This document shows positions 34,327-43,900 of a stretch of 64,000 bases of DNA, in pieces. Below the pieces are notes generated by a model. It made no database searches. It was not told the origin of the DNA and saw only the letters and a program-made list of their open reading frames with translations. The DNA is taken from assembly GCA_037953745.1 (NCBI GenBank), contig JBAKBP010000200.1, forward strand, positions 186,001 through 250,000, read 5' to 3'. Position numbers and translations under genes: made by a program. Position 1 is the first letter of the stretch, and the number at the start of each line of letters is the position of its first letter. Source of the stretch: Lithodes maja (taxonomy: Eukaryota > Arthropoda > Malacostraca > Decapoda > Lithodidae).

Positions 34327-34487
34327 ATCATACACACACACTCATAACACACAAATCACACACACACACATCGACACTCAAAGCACACAAATCACACACC
34401 CACACTCATAACACACACACACATCATACACCCACACCCACACTCAGTATACACACATCACACACACCCACACTCATATCAATGATC
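34169..34487. repeat. (CA)n-type degenerate minisatellite
   Basis: CA repeats mixed with recurrent 'cactcataacacacccacac' type units. The same kind of sequence occurs on the far side of the LINE copy at 38574-38846, so the LINE appears to have inserted into this array. Confidence 0.9.
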
Positions 34488-34841
34488 CTCATTCATATCA
34501 ATGATCTCATATCTACCACTCATAATCCAATACATTCCTACGCAGATGACTCAACACTCCACAGTTCCTTCACATATACCAATTCTTTCACCCAACCCGA
34601 TCTTATAAATTCAAAAATAAACACTGCAATTTCTCTGAACCAGGACCTTTCTAGAATTAATGGATGGGGACAAAATAATCTAGTTTCCTTTAATGCACAG
34701 AAAACCAAATACATTCAATTTTCTAACCGACAGAATCTCACTGACTCCCATATATTTTTTAATTATGTAAATATTCCCACTTCCCCTAGTATTGCCATTC
34801 TTGGTGTAACATTAACTACTAACTTGAGCTGGACACATTAT

Positions 34842-34978
34842 ATTATTTTATTATTTTTATTAATCTCACCACCACACCCCCAATGAAATTAATTAAAGTA
34901 TATATGATCCACCGGGATTCGAACCCGGGTTATCACACACATATTTTTGCCACCTTAACCATTACACCACCAGGACGG
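34842..34978 (-). mobile_element. tRNA-derived SINE
   Basis: A 137-bp insertion absent from the paralogous LINE at 20400. On the minus strand it begins like a tRNA gene: an A box TGGTGTAATGG (34969-34959) and a B box GGTTCGAATCC (34925-34915) at tRNA-like spacing, then a short unrelated body and an A/T-rich tail of AAT-type repeats at 34842-34860. The tRNA of origin is not clear, and the anticodon arm is lost. Pol III promoter boxes look intact. Confidence 0.82.
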
Positions 34979-35285
34979 AAGCATTGCTAAGAATGCCTCT
35001 AAAAAACTGGGACTCCTGTACAGAGTTCGAGAATTCTTCACTGACGAGCAGTTGGCCGTGATATATAAAAGTCATGTGCGTTGTCAGATGGATTACTGTT
35101 CACCTCTGTGGGGTGGAAGTGGAGTGGTTGCATTGAGGCAGTTGGACAAAATTCAAAATAAAGCTATTAGATTAATCAATAACCCTGCAATCACACAGGA
35201 CCTTCCTACATTATCCATACGAAGAAACGTTGCATCCCTTGCATTATTCTACAGATATTTTCACAGCAATTGTTCCGAGGAACTT

Positions 35286-38262
35286 TTTGTTTTTTTGTTT
35301 TTTCTATGTGATTGAGGGAGGCAAAAGGCATAACTGCCTATAGCGAGTGCCTCCCCCATAGTTGAAAGAGTGACAGGGCCAAAATCAAGGGACGTTCGAG
35401 CCAAAATGCCTGGACACACGGAGTTTGAAGCAATTTAAGTCATAGGAAGAGGGAAAGACTGATTCTGGGAGAGAGTTCCAGAGCTCAGCTGTTGAGAAGA
35501 AGAAAGTTTGAGAGTAACGTTTCACTCTTGGGTTGGAGAGTTGCACAGAGTAGGGGTGGGATTGAGTTGCAAGACGGGTACCACGTGCCCTACGTAAAGG
35601 AGGTGGTATGCACTGGGATAGCTCTGAGGAACACTGATTATTATAGTAGCGATAGAATAGCGAGAGAGATGCAACATTGCGGCGGAGAGAGAGAGATTGC
35701 AGAGAGTTGGTGAGTGGACGGGAGTTAATGATACGAAAGGCCTTCCTTTCAACTTTGTCTAGGAGAGCGGTGTGAGAGGAACCTCCCCACACATGTGAAC
35801 AATACTCAATACAAGGGCGCACTATGCCCCTGTACAGAGCAAGAAGCTGTGCAGGGGAAAAGAACCCCCTAAGGCGGTTGAGCATACCCAGCTTCTGGGA
35901 GGCTGCCTTAGCAAGACTGGTAATATGGTCCTTCCAAATGAGGGCAGAAGAAAAAGAGACACCAAGAATATTGAGAGAAGATGAAGGGTTGATTTTTGTA
36001 TTGTTGAAGAATAAGGGATAGTCCGCTGGGAGATCCTGACGGGTAGATAGATGGAGAAATTGGGTTTTGGAAGCATTAAAGTTAACAAGGTTTTCTCTGC
36101 CCCAATTGGAAATAGTATTTAGATCAGAATTTAAGAGTTCTATGGCTTCATTACGTTTGTCATTGAGGGATTGCTGGCTGGGGCGTTCTGAAAAACTAAT
36201 GGAGTAGTGCAAGGTTGAGTCGTCTGCGTATGAATGGATGGGAATTAAGGTACAGTTAAGGAGATCATTTATAAAAATTAGAAAGAGAATAGGAGATAGG
36301 ACAGAGCCCTGAGGAACACCGGAGTTTATAGGGTGAGGAAGTGAACAATGGCCGTCCACAACCGCGGCTATGGAACGGCCGGAAAGGAAATTAGAGACAA
36401 AGGCACAGATGGAGGGATAGAAACCGAAGGAGGGTAGTTTAGAAATTAAAGATTTATGCCAGACTCTATCGAAGGCTTTCGATATGTCTAGTGCAATAGA
36501 AAAAGTCTCACCGAAGTCCCGAAAGGAGGATGACCAAGAGTTAGTAAGATATGAAAGAAGATCACCAGTAGAGCGACCCTTAAGGAAGCCATACTGGCGA
36601 TCTGAGAGCAGATTATGAGAAGAGAAATGCTTAAGAAATTTGGAAGCAAGAATAGTTTCAAAAACTTTAGAAAGACAAGAGATAAGAGCAATTGGACGAT
36701 AGTTGGAGGGTTGAGAGCGGTCACCCTTCTTTGGGACAGGTTGAATGTGAGCAAACTTCCAGCATGAAGGGAAGACGTTAGAGGATAGACAGAGACGAAA
36801 GAGTTTGCCTAGGCAGGGAGTCAGCACGGAAGCACAGTTTTTGAGAACAACAGGAGGAACACCGTCCGAACCGTACGCCTTATTAGTGTTAAGCCCAGAG
36901 AGGGTAGAAAGTACATCTTTAGAAGAGATTAGGATATTAGGCATAAGTAAGAGAGAGGAGGGCGGAGAGGGAGGAATAGCACCGGAATCATCCAATGTGG
37001 AGTTTCTAGCAAAAGTTTGAGCGAAGAGTTTAGCTTTGTCAGAGGAAGAAGTGATGGTTGTGCCATCAGAGTGGGAAAGGGGAGGGAAAGACGAGGAAGA
37101 GAAATTGTTGGAGAGGTTTTTGGCTAGATGCCAGAAAGCTTGGGAAGAGCTAGAGTTGGATAGTTCAGTGCATTTATTATTGATGAAAGAGTGTTTGGCA
37201 AGTCGAAGAACAGATTTGGCTTGATTCCGGGCAGAAACATATGAAGAATGAGAGTCTTGAGTTTTAAGGCGTCGGTACCGTTTGAATGCTTCCTCCTTAT
37301 TGCGGACAGCAGTAGAACAGGCGTGAGTAAACCAAGATTTTTTAGCATTAGTCTGAGAGAAAGAGAATGGAATGTATGCTTCCATGCCCGATAGGATTAC
37401 CTCGGTAATGCGTTCAGCACTCTCCGAGGGTCCTCGGCCATGGAAGCAGAAATCATTCCATGGGAAATCAAAGAAGTACTGCCGAAGAGCCTCCCAGTCG
37501 GCAGCGCCAAAGTGCCACAAGCGCCGCCGGCTAGGAGGATCGGGTGGCTGTACTGGAGAGATAGGACAGGTGACAGAGATAAGTTTATGGTCGGAGGAGC
37601 CCAAAGGAGAGAAAAGATCGACAGTATAAGAAGAAGGGTTAGAAGTTAGAAACAGGTCAAGAATGTTGGGCCGATCTCCGATGCGATCCGGGATACGGGT
37701 GGGTTGCTGAACTAACTGCTCTAGGTCATTTAGGATAGAAAAGACGTAGGCTTGTTCACCAGGTGGATCAGTAGTGTGAGAGGAGAGCCAATGGCGGTGG
37801 TGAATGTTGAAATCTCCTAAGATGGAGATTTCTGAGAAAGGAGAAATGGATAGAATGTGTTCCACTGTAGAGTTAAGATAGTCAAAGAATTTGGGAAAGT
37901 TGGTAGAGTTAGGGGAAAGATAGACAGCACAGAAATATTTAGTAAGAGAATGACAGGAAAGTTTGAGCCATAAAGTTGAGAATTCAGAGGAGTCGAAATC
38001 GGGAACATGAGAGCAAGTGAGTTTGTTGTGCACATATGCACAACATCCGCCTTTGGCTTTGAAACTAGGATAGAGAAAGTAGGAGGATACAGAGAAGGGG
38101 TTGCTGGATGTTGCTACAGACACCTGAGTTTCGGTGAGGAAGAGAAGATCAGGTTTGTAGGAGGAGAGATGGTGCTCAACAGAGTGAAAGTTAGAGGAAA
38201 GTCTGCGAATGTTGCAGAAATTAATAGAAAGAGTAACAGGCCGAGGTCCAGGTAATTGTGTG
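35286..38262 (-). mobile_element. Jockey-like LINE with open EN-RT frame
   Basis: Minus-strand LINE inserted in the plus-strand LINE copy. Its poly(A) tail shows as T-rich sequence at 35286-35305, followed by the 3' UTR and an open ORF2 from 38262 to 35385. The 5' end is cut just inside the endonuclease, so ORF1 and the 5' UTR are missing. A second, older 3' fragment of this family is at 6291-6835. Confidence 0.88.
35385..38262 (-). CDS. LINE ORF2: endonuclease-reverse transcriptase
   Basis: Open for about 958 codons from the truncation point to the stop. The frame has no ATG at its truncated start (the first start-like codon, at 38123, is GTG). The N-terminal APE-type endonuclease retains INFCNIRRL and LLFLTETQ (metal-binding Glu region, about 38230-38130), GDFNIHHRHW, and SDHKL at 37595-37581. 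The RT follows, with SNYRPIALIS, QYGFLKGRSTGDLL, ALDISKAFDRVWHKSL, GVPQGSVLSPILFLIF and YADD at 36230-36219, then the C-terminal EYCSHVWGGSSH and WNSLPESVFP blocks. It lacks only the first few endonuclease residues and shows no frameshift, so it is young. As a DNA copy it lacks a promoter. Confidence 0.9.
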
Positions 38263-38573
38263 CTTCAATTGTGCCGCCTCTCCACATCCTTCCCCGTAGA
38301 ACTAGGGCAGCTGAGAGCGCCCATGAATTTACACTTTCTCCTCCACAATGCAGAACTTCTGCTTATCAGAATTAATTTATCCCCAGAGCTACTACTCTTT
38401 GAAATTCACTTCCCTCGAATTGCTTTCCACAAACTTACAATCTACAAATGTTTAAATCCAGTTGTTACAAACATTTTATGAATGGAGGATGCCTTTAGGC
38501 ACATGGACCTTTTTGTTTTATCTGTGTTTTTCCTTCTTCCGTTCATTGTCTCTTTAAAAAAAAAAAAAAAAAA

Positions 38574-38846
38574 CACACACACACCCACACATACATCACA
38601 CACCCACACCCACTCATAACACACACACACACACATAACCCACCAACACACACATCCACACTCATAACACACCTACACACACATCAACACTCATAAAACA
38701 CCCACACACACATCCACACTCATAACACACCTACACACACACATTACACTCCCCACACTTACATACACACACATATCACACATCCACACTCATAACACAC
38801 CCACACACTCATAACACACCCACACACACTCATAACACATACCCAC
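38574..38846. repeat. (CA)n-type degenerate minisatellite
   Basis: CA-rich array with recurrent 'cacactcataacacaccca' units, running from the LINE poly(A) tail to the left LTR of Gypsy-2. Confidence 0.9.
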
Positions 38847-40642
38847 TGTTACGGCTGGATCGGCAATACATATTCGGGATTCTTGATCGTAGGACAGAAA
38901 TGGCTTATGTGACAACGACACGCTCGATTCCAGTCCCAAATACTATATGCTCCAGACAACAAAAGCACCAACGCCCTACAGAGTTATCGTCTATGGTAAC
39001 GAGGTACCTTAACTCGGCGAAAGTGTACAACAGGGGTAGGCTATGAGGCTAAACTCCCTCAGACATTTATAGGTTACGTTATTACTAAAGAAATGCAATA
39101 CTCAAGAAACTACGTTAATATTAAGCCTCTAATAATGTAGAATAGAAGCAGGCTAAAGGTATGACAGTGAAATGCTAAATGACAAATGTACACGCCTACT
39201 TGAAAGCGCGTGCACTAGAATAACTGTCCCCTACTAACATGCACTAGCATGTAGCATACAAGATGTTCATGATCCAGTAGATACCTAATAATACACATGG
39301 AAGGAACATAAACAGTAGTCACTTATTGTAATAATGAATCTATACTTGGAATAACTAAAGGTTGCAGGCAACAGTACTGCGCCGGTAGCCTACTACCGCA
39401 TAGGCTACTTCGCTTCTCTCACTCTGTCTCCCCTCTGAGTCCGTATGCGCCCTACGCAACAGAACTCCGGACACAGCAGCAAAACGACAGTGCAGTTAAT
39501 TGATACATGAAAGTATTAATAGTGTTGTCTAGTGTGTGAGTAATGTGTATTGTAAAGTGTTACATACATAAACTTAAAGAGAGCTGCAATGCATAGTAAA
39601 ATAAAGATATCACCCACTCATCATCCCCATGTGTTCTAGCTAGCAGGCCAAGTCACAGGAACAACGAGTCCCAGCACCGAAAGCGAGAACCCAGGAAAAG
39701 ACTGTAGAGAACACAAGGACAGATAAATTACGTTACTCTACTATACCGGCACTACGAGCGAGCTGTAGTCTCTGGTGCTGCACTCGCTCCTGGCTCGGTA
39801 GGCAAATCAAGGCTAAGTCCTCGCCCCTCTACAGACAACTCCTGGGCATGGTCGGGCTCTTACACATGGCACTAGTCTAGTCACAAATTGGATGATGAGC
39901 TGGGCATATAACTCGTGAACATGTAGAACGTTCACCAACTATCCTCATCAAGAAGATCGCTGTTCACATTAACCCCTTAAATCTAATACATGTAAATATA
40001 TGCTTGTCCTAAGAGTAATACGAGAGGTGAGTGCTGAAACTCCTTTAGGACCTCAAGGGAAGGGTATGCATTTAAATAGAGAGAAGAATGAAATGAGAGT
40101 AATGTCGTCAGAGAGAAAGAGTGCAACCGTGAGAAATTGGGAGAGAGGGCAAGGGATGTTAGAAGCTCAAAGGTTCTAGGCAACCTGATCATGGAACACA
40201 CAGCGAGCCTCCATGCAATGTGCAGTACGACAACATGGGCAGCCAGGCAGCAAATGCAGGCGGCAATGTACTACCAACCCTGTCGCACCTAGCTATGCGC
40301 AGGGCTGCCAACCGGTCCATACGTCTGGCAACCATTGCTACCCTCTCGCTCTGAAGTCTAACTCACTCTCTCTCTCTGAATTCCTATTATCTCATCTATC
40401 AACTTCTCTATTGATACTACATATTAAATGGAAGGTCTCGACATGGCTTAAAACAAAACCCACCACTGGTTAGCAAATGACGAGACCTTTGCAGAGATAC
40501 AAAGAACATAGTTATACGTTGTCACACTCAATATAAGCAGCCAACACGGCACCGCACCGGCACACGGCACCGCACCGGCACACGGCACAGTGGAGTACCA
40601 AGGAGTACAATCAGGTTGCGTTGCCACGCACTGGGCGTCACA
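38847..40642 (-). repeat. Gypsy-2 3' LTR
   Basis: On the minus strand it starts TGTGACGCCCAG at 40642 and ends AGCCGTAACA at 38847. It differs from the other LTR at several positions (for example gatccagtag/gacccagtag near 39275/46699), showing some age. Confidence 0.92.
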
Positions 40643-40653
40643 GCCCCCCCAAG
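40643..40653 (-). other. Gypsy-2 polypurine tract
   Basis: CTTGGGGGGGC on the minus strand immediately before the 3' LTR, equivalent to the tract of Gypsy-1. The 270 bp between it and the stop codon are AT-rich 3' UTR. Confidence 0.75.
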
Positions 40654-40923
40654 ATTTTAGATAATCGACCTTAGAAGCATTATCAAAATCTGACAGGCAA
40701 CCAACCGACCTGCTACCCTTAGCTGCCACTAATTGCAAAAGGTGCACAACAACTGAAGTGTGAATTATACATAAAACACAATATCGCATGCATCATGCTA
40801 CAACAATAAAGACTTACAAAACTAAAACAAAATTTTCTCGTTTATTTTATTGTTTTATAATCTTTTTGGACGGCGTTATGATAGCCTAATTTTACTCCTG
40901 CTCAACCCACACACCGTGCACGA

Positions 40924-43900
40924 CTATCCTGGATCATCAACCCTTGATAGACAATCTGCTATCACGTTCTCACTCCCGGCAATATGCTGAATGTTGAGAT
41001 TATACTCTTGGAGCATTAGGGACCACCTGGTCAACCGCATATTCCGATTGTGAAACTGATTTAGGAATTTCAAGGGATGATGGTCCGTATAAATCGTCAC
41101 TACCGGGCCGTAGGCTGGAACATAAACTTCGAAATGTTTGAGCGACAAAACGATAGCAAGAAGCTCCTTCTCTATAGTCGAGTAATTCCTTTGTGCCGAA
41201 TTAAACTTGCGAGAAAAGAAGCTCACTGGGTGTTCCAAGCCCTCGGAATCAGTCTGCAGTAACACTGCCCCGGCACCCACACCGCTGGCATCAGTCGCCA
41301 GCTGAAAACTCCTGGAGAAGTCTGGGGCTCTCAAAATCGGATGTGTACACAGCAGGTGCTTGACTAGGTCGAAAGCCCTCTGACACTCCGCAGCCCAACA
41401 GAACTTCACTGACTTCGACAGTAGATCAGTTAACGGTGCTAAGACAGTAGAGTATCCCCGGATGAAGCGCCTATAATAGCCTATCATACCTAGGAACCGC
41501 ATGACCTGGCGCTTAGTGGTGGGCCTGGGAAACATATTGATAGCCTGTATCTTGCTCAGGGGGGGGCACACCCGGCCTAACCCGACCACGAAGCCAAGAT
41601 ACTGCACAGTAGCCTTTACAAACTCGCACTTCCTCAGGTTCACCACCAGCCCAGCATCGTGCAACTTCCCAAACAGGGTCTCTAAGTGCCTTAGGTGATT
41701 TTCAAAATCGTCATCATACACTATCACGTCATCAAGGTAGACCGTGCAGTTAGGGATTTCGTCACAAATATCGTTCATCAGGTTCTGAAACGTGGCAGGT
41801 GCGTTCTTAAGCCCATAAGGCATTACGTTACATTGGTAGGTCTTGCCATCTACCACAAAACCACAAACTTGCTTAGCTCGGTCCGACAGGGGTACTTGCC
41901 AGTAGCCTTTTACAAGATCAATTTTAGTAAGGTACTTTGCATTCCCTATCTTGTCCACGCTGTCGTCAACTCGAGGCAAAGGGTAAGGGTTGGTAGTGGT
42001 CAAGCCATTTAGCCTACGAAAATCTATGCAGAACCGCACCTTGCCGTCAGGTTTTGGCTGCAACGTGACGGGTGATGTCCACTTCACATAACCTTCAGTG
42101 ATCATCCCTCTCTCAACCATGTACTTTAACTCCTCCCGTAAAGCTGGCAACTTTACCGGGGGCACACGGTAGGGCACTGACTTGAAGGGCACATTATCAC
42201 CGACGTCCACGTCGTGCGTTACCTGAGTAGTGAGACCTGGGTGTTCGGCGAAAACAGAGGGGTATGACCTGAACAGGCCTAGGACAGCAGCACCCTGGTG
42301 CTCAGGCAGGTGACTTACAGCTTGCCTAGCCTCTTGTTCAGTATTCCCCGCCCACTGTTCCGCGGAAATGACACAGTCCCAGCTATCCTCCTCAGCAGCA
42401 TGACTGTCCCCACCTCCTTCTCCACCCTGGCCGCTGCAGGCCAGCACAGGGACAGTGAGAGGCTCTGAGGGGCGTCTCACATACTCTTTCATGAGGTTAA
42501 CATGACATAACTGATGTTTTTTTCTACGGTCAGGTGTTGCAACGAGATAATCAAGGTCGGACAGTTTCTTAGCCACCACATACGGCCCAATAAACTTGGC
42601 AGAAAGGGGGTGTCCAGGCAAAGGTAAAAGCAACATTACCTCCTGACCCACCGAAAACTCCCGAAGCTTCACCTTGGCGTCATACTGGTGCTTCATGACC
42701 GCCTGTGCATTAACCAAGTTATTACCTGCCGCTGCCATGCAACCTATAAGTCTCTCCCGGCTCTCAAGGATATATTTAAGTACAGACCCCGGCTTCTCTT
42801 CTCCCTCCCAGATCTCTTTCACCATACTTAAAGGTCCTCTCACATTATGGCCAAAGACTAGTTGATTTGGACTGAACCCCAGGCTCTCTCCTGGGACTTC
42901 ACGTGCAGCGAACAGAACATACGGCAGACCCAAATCCCAATCAGTGTCATGTTCTGCACAGTAACAGCGTAGCATACTCTTCAGGGTCGAGTGCCACCGC
43001 TCCAAGACTCCCTGACTCTCGGGATGGTAGGCTGACGACACTACAGAACATATACCGTGCAACTGAAGGGTTTGCTTGAACAATTTGGATGTAAAATTGC
43101 TCCCCTGGTCTGACTGCACCTCACGTGGAAATCCATAACGGGAACAGAACAATAATAAGTTTTTAACAACTGCCTTTGCCGAGCCGTTTCTCATGGGGTA
43201 TGCGTCCGGGTATCTCGTAGCCACATCCATGATTGTCAACAGGAATTTATTGCCACTACTAGTAGGCGGGAAAGGGCCAACCAAATCTACTACAACTTTG
43301 CTGAACGGAGGCCCGGTGACAGGTATGGGAAACAAAGGTGCCTTCGGGATGGTCTGGTTAGGCTTCCCCGTTGTCTGGCAGGTCGCACACCCAGCCACCC
43401 ATGCACAGACATCAGCCTTGACCCCAGGCCACCAGAAAAACCTGCCCAATGCCGCCAATGTTTTGGTTACCCCCAAATGACCCGCCACCGGCACATCATG
43501 CGCCAGACACAATAAGGACTCTCTATACTTATTTGGAACAACCACCTGGTCTACTACCCTCGCACCGCCCTCCCACTTCGATTTTGGGTCTAGAAATCTG
43601 CGGTACAATATCCTGTTGAGCCTAAAGAAATCTCCCGGCTTCGCATCCCCATCTTCCTCCAACTCTATGGCACCATTGCTATAACGAGCTAGGCTAGCGT
43701 CTTGCAGCTGCTGCTCACTAATGTCCCTGGGCGTCAATGCATCAAGATGGTTTTGTAATAAGACATTACCCCGGCTAGTAGGCTCTACTGCCTTAGTGGC
43801 TCTCGCTACAGCTCTTGCCTCACGCGAAGTCTTACCCAACTCTGCCTTGTTACACACCATATCTGGGCCAGAGTCAACTCCCGTGTTTATTATAGGTCCA

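Larger units (their letters stand above)
34488..38573 (+). mobile_element. Jockey-like LINE 3' half, twice interrupted
   Basis: Paralogue of the LINE at 18549-21031, present as three pieces: 34488-34841 (from ILIHINDLISTTHNP, with YADD at 34539-34550), 34979-35285 (DYCSPLWGGSG region) and 38263-38573 (C-terminus, 3' UTR and a 19-A tail). The gaps correspond to a SINE (34842-34978) and an entire minus-strand LINE (35286-38262), both absent from the paralogue. It shares the TAA at 38373-38375 with the paralogue. Too truncated to be active. Confidence 0.88.

Noticed and set aside
35492..37649. Several plus-strand frames opposite the Jockey-like ORF2
   Set aside because: They are antisense shadows of the long minus-strand coding frame.
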